A DNA stretch of 64,000 bases from Bacteroidales bacterium (GCA_020201035.1 JAIVHO010000034.1:1-64000); one strand, 5' to 3'. Counted from the first letter of the stretch, positions 38,298-48,128 are shown. The notes: generated by a model not told the origin, from the sequence alone. A program made the numbers and translations.

Positions 38298-40018
38298 TTT
38301 TCGGATGATGGTCTGATATCCTTGATATTGATCTGTAATGTTCTTGTTCCCCTGAATTCATTCATCTCAATTGTATAGACAATATCCACCGGTGTACGGC
38401 TATAGATTATATCCTTCATATTACCCAGTCCGAAAGCTATGGCAGGTACGGTACCTGTACCTGTTGCTTCACTGCAGAGCTCCAGCTTCAGATGCTCATC
38501 TCCAGCCCCCACTACCCTGCCTTTGCCTGTGTCTTCCACATTACGGGTAAGGAAGACAGGTGCCATATTCAAAGGTCCGTAGGGCTGAAACCTGTTAAGG
38601 AGGGTGAAAAAATCTATGCTTATCTGGTCAAACCCTATTTCAATATCCACCTCAACCCTCGGTGTCATCTGCTCCTCGGTGATGGTAGCTGATACAACCT
38701 CCTCAAAGCGCCGGGCGAAGGGCTTGACATTCTCCTTTTTAAGCGTTAAGCCGGCCGCATACATATGTCCACCGAAATTCTCAAGCAGATCTGAACACTC
38801 CTCAATAGCCTGATAGAGATCATAACCTGCTACCGACCTTGCAGAGCCTGTTGCCAGACCGTTTGACTCGGTAAGTATTACGGTCGGTCGGTAATGGGTC
38901 TCTATCAACCGCGACGCCACTATACCAATCACACCCTTGCTCCACTCAGGATTATAGAGCACCGTGGTACGAACATTTGAGTGCCTCTGATCATCTGAAA
39001 TATTTCGAAGGGCCTCCGTAGTAATCCTGGTATCTACCGTACGACGGTTATTATTGCACTCCTCAATCTCGAGACTTATTGCCCGCGCTTTTGTTATATC
39101 TTCAGAAACAAGAAGTTCAACTGCCTTACGGCCCGAGTTCATTCTGCCTGCAGCGTTGATGCGGGGACCTATTTTGAATACCACATCCTCAATTGTAAAC
39201 TCGCGGTTACCTGAAGATGATGAGTTGATAATCTCCTTCAGACCTATCCGGGGAGAACTGTTGAGCTGCCTGAGACCGTAATATGCAAGCACCCTGTTCT
39301 CTCCGGTTACCGGAACAATGTCAGAAGCTATACTTACTGCCACCAGGTCAAGATACGGGGTAATTTCACTGAATGGAATATTGTTTACACGGGCGTAAGC
39401 CTGGATAAATTTGAATCCCACACCGCACCCTGACAAGTCCTTGTAGGGATAGTTACATCCCGGCTGTTTGGGATCCAGCACGGCAACCGCCTCAGGAATG
39501 GTGTCGCCCGGCAGATGGTGATCGCAGATAATCAGATCGAGTCCCAGCTGTCTTGCATACCGGGCCTTCTCAACAGCCTTTATTCCGCAGTCAAGTGTTA
39601 CAACCACCCTGCAGTTATTCCTTTGGGCATAATCGAGACCCTCCTTGGATACACCGTAACCCTCAGAATACCTGTCGGGTATATAATAATCAAGGTTTGA
39701 ACTGAAACGGCTCAGAAAGGAGTACAAAAGTGCAACCGATGTGGTACCGTCAACATCATAATCACCGTATATCAGTATCTTTTCATTTTTATCAATAGCA
39801 GAAGAGATGCGGTCAACAGCAATGTTCATGTCCTTCATCAAAAAGGGGTCATGCAGCACGTCGTAGCGGGGAGTAAAGAAAGCCTCTGCCTCTGCCGGTG
39901 TGGTTATCCCCCTCTGCACCATAAGCACAGCAAGGGGTTCGGCATATCCTGTTGCCCCCATAAGTTGTTTTACAACAACCCTGTCAGGTCTCTCTTTTAA
40001 TATCCACTTTTTCTTCAT
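38294..40018 (-). CDS. recJ: single-stranded-DNA exonuclease RecJ
   Basis: 5'-3' ssDNA exonuclease of the DHH family in recombination and repair. From the ATG at 40018 the length is 574 aa. Motifs: YGDYDVDGTTSVALLY (DHH motif I), a VTLDCGIKA segment, DHHLPGDTIPEA (DHH), DPKQPGCNYPYK, and a C-terminal OB-like domain. An ATG five codons upstream exists (40033), but the ATG at 40018 overlaps the lipB stop codon in a TAATG arrangement, so coupling with lipB is likely. Confidence 0.93.
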   Translation of the reverse strand: MKKKWILKERPDRVVVKQLMGATGYAEPLAVLMVQRGITTPAEAEAFFTPRYDVLHDPFLMKDMNIAVDRISSAIDKNEKILIYGDYDVDGTTSVALLYSFLSRFSSNLDYYIPDRYSEGYGVSKEGLDYAQRNNCRVVVTLDCGIKAVEKARYARQLGLDLIICDHHLPGDTIPEAVAVLDPKQPGCNYPYKDLSGCGVGFKFIQAYARVNNIPFSEITPYLDLVAVSIASDIVPVTGENRVLAYYGLRQLNSSPRIGLKEIINSSSSGNREFTIEDVVFKIGPRINAAGRMNSGRKAVELLVSEDITKARAISLEIEECNNNRRTVDTRITTEALRNISDDQRHSNVRTTVLYNPEWSKGVIGIVASRLIETHYRPTVILTESNGLATGSARSVAGYDLYQAIEECSDLLENFGGHMYAAGLTLKKENVKPFARRFEEVVSATITEEQMTPRVEVDIEIGFDQISIDFFTLLNRFQPYGPLNMAPVFLTRNVEDTGKGRVVGAGDEHLKLELCSEATGTGTVPAIAFGLGNMKDIIYSRTPVDIVYTIEMNEFRGTRTLQINIKDIRPSSEN

Positions 40019-40734
40019 TATCCCTTTACCCATTCTATGCTGAAAACACCTTCCAGCTTACCCTTCAGCACACCTCTTACCATATCCATATCAAGACCTT
40101 CCCCCTTCTCCTTCTGCAGGGAGGTTACTCCCTTGTCAATAAAACCGCACGGGTTTATATAGTTAAAATAGTCAAGATCTGTATTTACATTAAAGGCAAA
40201 TCCATGCATGGTTACGTGCCTGCTTGCCCTTACACCTATGGCACAGATCTTTCTTGTAAGACCCCCGGTTGCTGTATCCAGCCATACTCCTGTTGCCCCG
40301 TCAAGCCTCTCACCCGCTATTCCGAATTCTGCTATTGTACGGATTACTGCCTCCTCCAACATGAAGATATACTCCCTGAGCGTTATACCAAAATCCTCAA
40401 GGTCAAAGATAGGGTAACCCACGATCTGACCCGGACCGTGATAGGTTATATCACCGCCGCGGTCAATCCTGTAGAAGGTTGCATCACGGGCCTGCAACTG
40501 AATCTGATCAATAAGCAGATTGTTGTCGGATCCGCTTTTACCAAGGGTATATACATGAGGATGCTCCACGAACAGTAGCGAATGAATCACTTTCCCATGA
40601 TTCTCCTCAGGAATTTCCCTGCGCCGTAATTTATCAGCCAGCAGGTTATTGAAAAGGTCTTCCTGATATTCCCATACCTTTTTGTAATCACCGGTACCAA
40701 GATCCTCAAACTTCACTGAATGCTTCACCTGCAT
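40018..40734 (-). CDS. lipB: lipoyl(octanoyl) transferase
   Basis: Transfers octanoate from acyl carrier protein to lipoyl domains. The 238-aa protein has the signature DRGGDITYHGPGQIVGYPI, the catalytic Lys region ARKICAIGVRASRHVTMHG in pattern (TRKICAIGV), and INPCGFID with the active-site Cys. It precedes recJ with a TAATG overlap and follows lipA by 27 bp. Confidence 0.94.
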   Translation of the reverse strand: MQVKHSVKFEDLGTGDYKKVWEYQEDLFNNLLADKLRRREIPEENHGKVIHSLLFVEHPHVYTLGKSGSDNNLLIDQIQLQARDATFYRIDRGGDITYHGPGQIVGYPIFDLEDFGITLREYIFMLEEAVIRTIAEFGIAGERLDGATGVWLDTATGGLTRKICAIGVRASRHVTMHGFAFNVNTDLDYFNYINPCGFIDKGVTSLQKEKGEGLDMDMVRGVLKGKLEGVFSIEWVKG

Positions 40735-40761
40735 GCCAATTTAATCGGTTAAAATAAAAAA

Positions 40762-41628
40762 TCACCTCTGTGCGTGTTTTGCAGCATGGTATGAAGAGCG
40801 AACGAGCGGACTGCTCTCCACAAATTCAAATCCTTTCTGCAATCCAACCGCTTCATAAATCCCAAACTGTTCAGGGGTAACATAATCAACCACCTCCATA
40901 TGATCAGGACCCGGCTTCAGATACTGACCTATGGTCAGAACCCGGCAACCTGCCTCCAGCAGATCATCCATCGTCAGATATACCTCATCCTCAGTCTCAC
41001 CCAGCCCGAGCATTATTCCCGATTTGGGTTTCACGCCCTTTGATGCTATATGCCTGATCACGTCAAGACTTCTGCGGTACCTGGCACCGGAACGAATCCG
41101 GGGAGTAAGCCTTTCTACCGTCTCCAGATTATGGGATATGACATCAGGGGCTGCATCAATCACTCTGTCAATATCTGCTGTTACCCCTTTAAAATCCGGA
41201 ATAAGAGTCTCTATGGTTATTCCCGGGTTTACCTTCCTTATCCTGCGTATGGCAGATGCCCATATCTCAGCTCCCCCATCAGGCAGGTCATCCCTGTCAA
41301 CAGAGGTAATAACACAGTGATTAAGATTGAGCAGCTTTATGGAATCTGCAAGTCGGGCCGGCTCATCCAGATCAGGTGGCAGGGGCTTTCCGGTTACTGT
41401 TCCACAGAACTTGCACGATCTTGTACATACTTCACCCAGTATCATAAATGTAGCTGTACCGGCATTCCAGCACTCGCCTATATTGGGACAGTTACCGCTG
41501 GTACAAATGGTATGAAGATGGTTCTTCTCTACCAGCCTCTTTACCCTGGTATACTCGTCTCCGCTTGCCCTCTGCATCTTCATCCAATGCGGCAATCTCC
41601 TTATCCTGTGGTTGTTATGTTCTGGCAT
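40762..41628 (-). CDS. lipA: lipoyl synthase
   Basis: Radical SAM enzyme inserting two sulfurs into octanoyl domains. The 288-aa protein has the auxiliary-cluster cysteines in CTSGNCPNIGECW, the radical SAM CTRSCKFCGT motif, and the C-terminal SSYHA element (RSSYHAAKHAQR end). With lipB it forms the de novo lipoate pathway. An AT-rich upstream region with a TATTTTAG box (one mismatch to TAnnTTTG) on the minus strand lies between it and the divergent lysS. Confidence 0.95.
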   Translation of the reverse strand: MPEHNNHRIRRLPHWMKMQRASGDEYTRVKRLVEKNHLHTICTSGNCPNIGECWNAGTATFMILGEVCTRSCKFCGTVTGKPLPPDLDEPARLADSIKLLNLNHCVITSVDRDDLPDGGAEIWASAIRRIRKVNPGITIETLIPDFKGVTADIDRVIDAAPDVISHNLETVERLTPRIRSGARYRRSLDVIRHIASKGVKPKSGIMLGLGETEDEVYLTMDDLLEAGCRVLTIGQYLKPGPDHMEVVDYVTPEQFGIYEAVGLQKGFEFVESSPLVRSSYHAAKHAQR

Positions 41629-41714
41629 AGTTCCCGGGTAATATAGTCTGCGAAGGTAACTAAAATAGTTCCCATTACCAATGACTGATTCTTTACACCT
41701 CCGATATAATTGAC

Positions 41715-41722
41715 TATTTTTG
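41715..41722 (+). promoter_or_regulatory. -7 promoter element of lysS
   Basis: TATTTTTG matches TAnnTTTG and lies 19 nt before the lysS ATG. A CTTTAC at 41691-41696 is a weak -33 candidate about 19 nt upstream. Confidence 0.5.
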
Positions 41723-41741
41723 CAGAAATTTCAGACCATAT

Positions 41742-43466
41742 ATGAGCAATAATCAATTAAGTGAGCAGGAACAGATAAGAAGGGATTCGCTGAAAGAACT
41801 CAGAGAGCTTGGTATAGAGCCCTATCCGGCAGCAGAATACAAAACAACAGCCTTATCAGAGGATATAGTGATGGAGTTTGACGGGGCAGAAGAGAAATTT
41901 TCAGATGTCACGGTGGCAGGCAGAATAATGTCACGCAGGATTATGGGGAAGGCCTCTTTCGCCGAGATACAGGACTCCAGGGGCAGGATACAGGTCTATT
42001 TCAATCGTGACGAGCTCTGTCCGGGCGACGACAAAACCCTCTACAACACTGTTTTCAAGAGATTGCTGGATATAGGTGATTTTATCGGGGTCAGGGGACA
42101 TGTGTTCCGCACCCAGGTGGGCGAGATCACAGTACACGCAAAGGAGCTGACCATCCTCAGCAAATCGGTCCGCCCCCTTCCAATCGTGAAAGAGAAGGAT
42201 GGTCAGGTATACCATGCAGTCACCGATCCCGAGATGAGATACAGGCAGAGGTATGTTGATCTGGTGATAAACCCCGGCACCAGGGAGGTCTTCAGAAAGA
42301 GAACGCAGATAATGCAGTCAATGCGTGAGCTTTTTAACTCCAGAGGGTACCTTGAGGTGGAGACGCCTATCCTGCAGCCTATCCCCGGCGGTGCAGCGGC
42401 CCGTCCCTTTATCACCCACCACAATGCCCTGGACATGCCACTCTACCTGAGGATTGCGGATGAGCTCTATCTGAAAAGACTAATTGTAGGAGGTTATGAG
42501 GGGGTATATGAATTCTCAAAGGATTTCCGTAATGAGGGAATGGACCGGACACACAACCCCGAGTTTACCGTGATGGAGATCTATGTTGCCTACAGGGACT
42601 ACAACTGGATGATGGACTTCACCGAGGAGATCCTGGAAAAGGTTGCCCTTGACCTCCACGGAACCACCGAAGTACCTTTTGGCGATAAGATAATCAGCTA
42701 CAGGCGCCCCTTTGTCAGGGTTACCATGACCGGCGCCATAAAGGAGCATACCGGTATTGATATTACAGGCATGGGAGAGGAGGAGCTGCGCAGGGCGTGC
42801 GATACACTTGGTATTGAACACGCCCCCTCAATGGGCAAGGGTAAGCTTATCGATGAGATTTTTGGTGAGAAGTGCGAACCTCACTACATTCAGCCCACCT
42901 TTATCACCGACTACCCCGTGGAGATGTCACCCCTGTGCAAGAAGCACCGCAACAACCCGGACCTCACAGAGAGGTTTGAGCTTATGGTTAACGGTAAGGA
43001 ACTCTGCAATGCATACTCCGAGCTGAATGACCCCATTGACCAGCTTGAGCGCTTCCATGATCAGATGAAGCTGAGTGAGAAGGGAGATGACGAGGCCATG
43101 TTTATCGATATGGACTTTGTCAGGGCACTGGAATACGGAATGCCTCCCACCTCGGGTATGGGAATGGGTATTGACCGGCTCACCATGTTTATGACCAACC
43201 AGCACTCAATCCAGGATGTGCTCTTCTTTCCTCAGATGAGGCCTGAGAAGAGGGAGCAGGCTGATACGGATGAGAAGTTTACAGAGGCAGGTATCCCTGA
43301 GGAGTGGATTGAACCCCTCAGAAAGCTGGGATTTACAACACTTGCAAAGCTTTTGGAGATTGAAAAACCCGGCAAGCTGGCAAATGATCTTAACGGATAT
43401 AACAAAAAAAACAAACTGGGGCTAGCCGGCGTTAGCCCGGAGCAGGTAGCCGGTTGGATTGGCTAA
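41742..43466 (+). CDS. lysS: lysyl-tRNA synthetase, class II
   Basis: Charges tRNA-Lys. The 574-aa protein has an N-terminal OB-fold anticodon-binding domain (about 55-170), the class II motif 1-3 core (RQRYVDLV; motif 2 [20 protein letters not shown]; motif 3 [11 protein letters not shown]), then an unusual C-terminal extension of about 75 residues (around [25 protein letters not shown]) that looks like a helical, HhH-like add-on found in some Bacteroidota LysRS. Confidence 0.95.
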   Translation: MSNNQLSEQEQIRRDSLKELRELGIEPYPAAEYKTTALSEDIVMEFDGAEEKFSDVTVAGRIMSRRIMGKASFAEIQDSRGRIQVYFNRDELCPGDDKTLYNTVFKRLLDIGDFIGVRGHVFRTQVGEITVHAKELTILSKSVRPLPIVKEKDGQVYHAVTDPEMRYRQRYVDLVINPGTREVFRKRTQIMQSMRELFNSRGYLEVETPILQPIPGGAAARPFITHHNALDMPLYLRIADELYLKRLIVGGYEGVYEFSKDFRNEGMDRTHNPEFTVMEIYVAYRDYNWMMDFTEEILEKVALDLHGTTEVPFGDKIISYRRPFVRVTMTGAIKEHTGIDITGMGEEELRRACDTLGIEHAPSMGKGKLIDEIFGEKCEPHYIQPTFITDYPVEMSPLCKKHRNNPDLTERFELMVNGKELCNAYSELNDPIDQLERFHDQMKLSEKGDDEAMFIDMDFVRALEYGMPPTSGMGMGIDRLTMFMTNQHSIQDVLFFPQMRPEKREQADTDEKFTEAGIPEEWIEPLRKLGFTTLAKLLEIEKPGKLANDLNGYNKKNKLGLAGVSPEQVAGWIG

Positions 43467-43482
43467 ACCAACTTTAAGTAGT

Positions 43483-44550
43483 TTAAAACCTTCCGATCAT
43501 TACCATGGGTTCGCCTTCGGTCATAGGTGGTGTGGCAATAATGTATAATACTATGCCATCGTAGGGAGATATTACATCCTGAAGCCTGTTCCCGAAATAA
43601 TCTGTAAGGTAACCGACAAGCTGGCCCTTCTGAACATGATCGGCACGTGAGACCAGTGGAAAATATAGTCCCTCCTGATGTTCTGAACGGATAATCTGGT
43701 ACTCTTCCACCCATACAGACTCAAACAATATATCCGGTTCGCCTTCAATCATCTTAAGGTGCTTCATAATGTTGTAGTTTCCGCGTAACACCTCATTAAC
43801 ATCGGACTCATCTGTTTGTCCAAGCTTCCCAACCTCTGTTGAAATTGCAGGTTTTCCCCTGAGCAATGCAGTGTTGCTTACGTACATTGAATTCTGGAGA
43901 TCCTTTGTCCGGCCCGTTTCATGTACTATTACCTGCAGATTAAAATTAACTGCCAGATCCTTTGTCTTCTTATCCAGCTCAGGGTTCCCCGTCTCAGTAA
44001 AGTATAAGTATCTCATAAGATCCTCATTGCCATCGCCACAATGGTTATCAATCAGGTAATCGCACTTATCGATCACCTCTTTCGTTATCTGCCAGGCTAT
44101 TCTCTCCGAGCTTGTTCCATCTATCTTTCCCGGAAATACCCTGTTAAAATTCTGCCAGTCATAGGGATTGTAATAAACGGTCCTCCTTAGAAAGGATGGT
44201 ATATTTGCAACATGAACTATTATTACCTTCCCTGAGATATCCGACGGGTTGAGTTCCATAGATAATTTCGTCATAGCCAGTACCGGAGGGTACTCATAGC
44301 CATGAACACCCGCAACAAGAGCTAAAGTCGGTCCCTCTTTTTTGCCATTAATAACCGTTACAGGTACTTTTACCGGGCCATCATCATCTCCGCCCGGAAC
44401 AATGATATAGCCGGATTTTTTCTCTCCGGGGGCAGTAGATACCTCTCCTACCGTCAGGTTAGATTGTGATATCAGGTAGCATGGAAAAACGAACAGACTT
44501 AACAGGGTAAAAAGAATGTAACGCCTGTATTGTGCTGGATATGATTTCAT
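43483..44550 (-). CDS. secreted M14/aspartoacylase-like deacylase
   Basis: A 355-aa protein with an N-terminal signal peptide (about residues 10-28, YLISQS). The succinylglutamate desuccinylase/aspartoacylase (M14) zinc motif is seen as GVHGYEYPP (His and Glu ligands), then DNHCGDG with the second His and late Glu in AISTEVG. The C-terminal region (ISPYDGIVLY) resembles the beta-barrel lid found in aspartoacylase-like proteins. The substrate is unknown. Probably periplasmic. Confidence 0.85.
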   Translation of the reverse strand: MKSYPAQYRRYILFTLLSLFVFPCYLISQSNLTVGEVSTAPGEKKSGYIIVPGGDDDGPVKVPVTVINGKKEGPTLALVAGVHGYEYPPVLAMTKLSMELNPSDISGKVIIVHVANIPSFLRRTVYYNPYDWQNFNRVFPGKIDGTSSERIAWQITKEVIDKCDYLIDNHCGDGNEDLMRYLYFTETGNPELDKKTKDLAVNFNLQVIVHETGRTKDLQNSMYVSNTALLRGKPAISTEVGKLGQTDESDVNEVLRGNYNIMKHLKMIEGEPDILFESVWVEEYQIIRSEHQEGLYFPLVSRADHVQKGQLVGYLTDYFGNRLQDVISPYDGIVLYIIATPPMTEGEPMVMIGRF

Positions 44551-44581
44551 GATTAGAGTTTTTAATTAAAACAATCAATCT

Positions 44582-45564
44582 CTAATGTAGAGATATTATT
44601 TGTTTTACCAGCCCTGAAACCTTAAGATTCTGTTCTGTAAGAATAATCCCGGGATAAAATATATTTTCTCCTTGCTTCTGTATGAGAAAGAAAATATGAT
44701 CATATTTATGGATCATATTGTCGTTCAGCTCTATATGTGGTTGCGCAATCTTGATCCTGAACTCCCAGATAAGCCACCACTCCAATCCATGACGTACAAA
44801 TATTATTGTCCTGTCAGGATCCGTGATTTCATCTTTGATTCCCATTAAGTCTGAGTAAGATTCCTCAGTAATAGCAAAAGGCTTGGAAGGAGAACAGCGG
44901 CAATACCAAATCCAATTACTGGTATGATTGCTTTCCATCTGTAAAAGATAATCAGAGCAAGCAGCAGGAAACATAAACAGACACAAAAAGTCCCAAAATG
45001 AGAAAGCCCGGTCAGAACAAGCATAAGTGCCGAATATATAGCGTCTTTACCAGATTGATTTTTAAGGTATTTAAGGAAGAAGAAAATAAAGGCAGTCATA
45101 AACATCAGCCCGATAGAATTCTTTTGTGCATCGGAGGCTAATTCAAGTGGAGAATATGATAACACCACAAATCCGGCAACTGCTGCCAGGAATATCTTCA
45201 GATACGCATGTCTGAGAATATCTTTTTGTATCCTGTAAAGAGGAATAAGTAATAAAGGAAAAGCAATACTGTCAATAATCTTATATACATTGATTATAAG
45301 ATTTCCTTCCTGGCAATTCGGGAAAATCAGCAGAATTATCTTTACTATCAACTCATTAAAATAGAATATAAGTGGCATGTCAGTCATTGCCAGGTGTCCT
45401 TCCTCAATAATCTCCCTTATCTGAACAATACTGTAGCCTCCTCCTGCCCCGGGTATTAGTTGTGTACTATAATTCAGTATTAATCTTACGATTACAGTGA
45501 GAATAAACACAATAACAAATATATGTTTGCTTTTCATCCGAAGAGAATAAGCAATACCGCTCAT
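44582..45564 (-). pseudogene. broken GT-C-like membrane glycosyltransferase
   Basis: Two minus-strand frames appear to be parts of one gene. The first (45564 to 44845, 239 aa, possible start also at 45537) has six or more hydrophobic helices and an early STQLIPGAGGGYSIVQIREI segment of GT-C/ArnT type, and stops at TAA 44847-44845 after LLRNLTQT. The second frame (44986 to 44582) continues with a soluble C-terminal segment (TDPDRTIIFVRHGLEWWLIW, then IFFLIQKQG) typical of the end of such proteins, without a plausible start of its own. A frameshift or internal deletion near 44845-44990 is the simplest explanation. It follows the SDR gene by 32 bp. Confidence 0.55.
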
Positions 45565-45596
45565 ACAAACCTGAGCATTATATATTCTTTACAGTA

Positions 45597-46352
45597 TCAC
45601 ATCAGGCCACCCAGTGCGACAGTAATAGCTTCGCCGTTAAGCCCACTTGATTCTTCTGAAGCCAGGAAGGCAATTACTTCGGCTACTTCTTCAGGTGTGA
45701 CCACTCTGCCTGCAGGATAGAGTGAAGCCCTCTCTTCCCATACCTGTTCGGCAGATATACCGCGCTGTTTCGCTTCAGCCTTTGCGGAGGTATCAGCCAT
45801 TGGTGTTTTTACCCAACCAGGCAGAACTGCGTTTGATGTCACACCAAAAGCTCCGGCATCCCGGGCAACAGATCGCATCAGGCCCAGAAGGCCGTGTTTT
45901 GAGCTATTATATGCACTGCCGGCATGCTCGGCCACCTGTCCGGCCGTAGAACTGGTAAAAACCAGCCTCCCATATCCCCTGACTACCATATCCTTCAAAA
46001 CTGCCTGAGACAGTAAGTAGGGACCATCAAGGTTTATTCGCATCGTATCACGCCAGACCTCCGGTTCCTGCTCCCAAATGACTTTTTCATGTGCTGATCC
46101 TATACCATGATTGCAGACCAGTATCTCAACCGGACCAAGACGCTTATGTGTCTGCTCTACAGCAAGATTACAACCTTCAGCTGTACCAAGGTCAGCAACA
46201 CAATAGTCAAGCCCCAGGCTCCGCAGTTCATTTTCGCTTCGGGCAACGGCCATTACCCTTGCACCCCGGGATGACAGAATATTTGCCGTAACACGGCCAA
46301 TTCCCCGTCCTGCACCTGTCACCATAGTCACCCTTCCTTCAACACCAGGCAT
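45597..46352 (-). CDS. short-chain dehydrogenase/reductase
   Basis: A 251-aa NAD(P)-dependent oxidoreductase. Nucleotide-binding TGAGRGIGRVTANIL near residues 12-26, NHGIG in the NNAG position, and the catalytic Ser and Tyr-x3-Lys in SSTAG...YNSSKHG are present. Closest to 3-oxoacyl-ACP reductase/2-keto-acid-type SDRs by sequence pattern. Substrate unassigned. It precedes the broken membrane glycosyltransferase and lies 268 bp from the threonine aldolase gene. Confidence 0.9.
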   Translation of the reverse strand: MPGVEGRVTMVTGAGRGIGRVTANILSSRGARVMAVARSENELRSLGLDYCVADLGTAEGCNLAVEQTHKRLGPVEILVCNHGIGSAHEKVIWEQEPEVWRDTMRINLDGPYLLSQAVLKDMVVRGYGRLVFTSSTAGQVAEHAGSAYNSSKHGLLGLMRSVARDAGAFGVTSNAVLPGWVKTPMADTSAKAEAKQRGISAEQVWEERASLYPAGRVVTPEEVAEVIAFLASEESSGLNGEAITVALGGLM

Positions 46353-46620
46353 AATAGTATAAATTTGTTAGCTTATAAAATGTTAAACTAATTTAGGTGA
46401 ATTTCATAGAAATCCCATACATTTCTTTAATATCCATTATTTCAGATGTGTTATTGTCAAATTATTCAACATTTCACTGTTTAACGCCAGCTAAACCCGG
46501 CTAAGGGAAAGGACCGGAAAGTAAACAAATGGAGAAGAGTGGAAGGGGCCCTCTATATGTGGGGCCCGGGAATCAGCCATAAAGGATCTGAAAATACCGG
46601 GCATCTTAGCAGCAGGGATA
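46353..46620. other. gap between SDR and threonine aldolase
   Basis: 268 bp without a recognised gene. Includes the inverted repeat at 46545-46567 and an AT-rich section near the SDR start; no TAnnTTTG box was found there. Confidence 0.4.
46545..46567. terminator. GGGGCCC inverted repeat
   Basis: GGGGCCC (46545-46551) and GGGGCCC (46561-46567) each contain the palindrome GGGCCC and can pair to a short GC stem with about a 10-nt loop. It lies 54 bp after the stop of the minus-strand threonine aldolase gene; no T-run. Confidence 0.35.
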
Positions 46621-47760
46621 TCATCGCAAAGAATCAATGAAATATCCGGCCAGTTTTTCAGGGTCTACTCTCAGCAGTGTGTTATTTATTTTGGGGTAAA
46701 AAATATTTTCAGCCGGACGGGGAAGATCTATCCCCTTGGCAGCCAGTTTCTCAATAAAGCCACTGATATTGTTTGTGCTCACCTTCATTAGAAAAACATT
46801 TGTCCCATTCTCTATCTTACTTATCTCAAATTCTTCCCTGCGGTTTAATATTTCACTGAATATAGTAAAGCGCTTCATTGCTTCAGCGTAATCAGGCAAA
46901 AAAGAGTCAGCATAATAAAGGGCTACCGAAGCAAATGGCCAGGCCTGTGGCATTCCTCCTCCAAACATCCGCCTCGTGTGAAACAGTTCTTCTGTAAATA
47001 CCTTCGCACCACATAAAACGGCACCTGATGCGGCATTAAAATCCTTGTAAAGAGAGATATACACCGTGTCAAAAAGGGAAGCATAGTCCTTTGCAGGGAT
47101 ACCTGAGTGTGCTACTGCATTGAATAATCTGGCTCCGTCAAGATGCATCTTTATTCCCCTTGATCTTGCATACCCGGATATTTTAACCATCTCATTGAAA
47201 CTGAACACTTCATTGTTCCTTCTCCTTACAGGCGATTCTATTGAAATAGCTCCTACACCTGTTTTAACTCTCCCCTGATCATTCCGCTCAATTGCTTCCA
47301 TCACTTCATCCAGGGTGAAAGAGGTCTTCCTCTCGGCCAGGGGGATAAGATTTAAACCGGCCAGCACCTGTGCTCCATCACCGGTGTCATTATATATGTG
47401 ACTGTCGGCCTGCACCAAAACCCTCTTATTCAATCCGGCATGCTTCCTTACCGCAATAAGATTTGCCATGGTCCCTGTAGGCATAAAAACCGCGGACTCC
47501 ATTCCCAGCAATTCAGCGAACTTCTCTTCCATCCTTTTAACAACGCCAAAGCGCGAATAATTATCCAACACATCCTCACCACCCGCAATCTCCCTTAATA
47601 GATCTGAATATTCAGAAGGATCAAGGTCCAGTCCGTCCCGGGTAAATTGTACCCTAAGGCCGCTTTTCCCGTTTCCCCCGTCAATAATGTCAGAACTGAC
47701 AAGAAAGGGCACACTGGCAAGTGCCAGTCCGTTATTTCTCAGAAAGACTCTTCTTTTCAT
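46621..47760 (-). CDS. threonine aldolase-like PLP enzyme with Tat leader
   Basis: A 379-aa PLP-dependent beta-eliminating lyase-type enzyme. The PLP Lys is seen in SLYKDFNAASGAVLCG (about residue 235), and the HLDGARLFNA segment matches low-specificity L-threonine aldolase. The N terminus KRRVFLRNN followed by a hydrophobic stretch (about residues 10-22) is a twin-arginine signal; this would place a normally cytoplasmic enzyme type in the periplasm, which is odd. Function as threonine aldolase is family inference. Confidence 0.85.
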   Translation of the reverse strand: MKRRVFLRNNGLALASVPFLVSSDIIDGGNGKSGLRVQFTRDGLDLDPSEYSDLLREIAGGEDVLDNYSRFGVVKRMEEKFAELLGMESAVFMPTGTMANLIAVRKHAGLNKRVLVQADSHIYNDTGDGAQVLAGLNLIPLAERKTSFTLDEVMEAIERNDQGRVKTGVGAISIESPVRRRNNEVFSFNEMVKISGYARSRGIKMHLDGARLFNAVAHSGIPAKDYASLFDTVYISLYKDFNAASGAVLCGAKVFTEELFHTRRMFGGGMPQAWPFASVALYYADSFLPDYAEAMKRFTIFSEILNRREEFEISKIENGTNVFLMKVSTNNISGFIEKLAAKGIDLPRPAENIFYPKINNTLLRVDPEKLAGYFIDSLR

Positions 47761-48000
47761 ATCTTTTAAATTTTTTATTCACTTCTTTAATGAGACCGCT
47801 TCGCTCATTTCATGCTTGCTGCTTAAGATAGCAATAATGTTTGATTACAGTCAGTGACCACCATAAATCATTTCTCCTGCTGGAAATGATAAAAATACAA
47901 AATCGTATTGGAATATAAGCTTTATGAGCCGAAGTCTTGACGAAGGTTCAGATGCGGCCGGTGGCCAGTCAGCAACAGGCAAGCAACAGTCCGCAAAAAT
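47761..48000. other. gap upstream of the threonine aldolase and secreted protein genes
   Basis: AT-rich divergent intergenic region. On the minus strand TGAGCGAAGCGGTCTCA (about 47791-47807) forms a small hairpin, TGAG-CTCA, and shares GAGCGAAGCGGT with the leaders of the S9 peptidase and tricorn genes. The part next to 48001 is the start of repeat B1. Confidence 0.4.
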
Positions 48001-48128
48001 GCAGCTTTTCGGGACAATTAAACAACCCGATTCAACAATTACACAGTTCAACGATTCAACACCTGCTACCCCCCCTTCAACTTTTTATTGACTTCCATCC
48101 TGCAATGGCGTATCTTGCTGTATATTAA
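48001..48128 (+). repeat. duplicated promoter region, copy B1
   Basis: About 128 bp, largely identical to 50439-50552, apart from an insertion of about 18 bp in this copy. The conserved part ends in a promoter pattern TTG (48088-48090) - N20 - TATCTTG (48111-48117), close to the Bacteroidota consensus, followed after 29 bp by the ATG of the secreted protein gene. Confidence 0.8.

Noticed and set aside
41050-41646. Plus-strand ORF opposite lipA
   Set aside because: Antisense shadow; LipA motifs on the other strand are complete.
44582-44986. Independent small secreted gene
   Set aside because: Its N-terminal part overlaps TM-coding sequence in another frame; only the C-terminal part looks like protein, so it is treated as the broken end of the membrane enzyme gene.
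47851-48128. Small ORFs on both strands inside repeat B1
   Set aside because: Encoded by the duplicated promoter region; not kept in copy B2.
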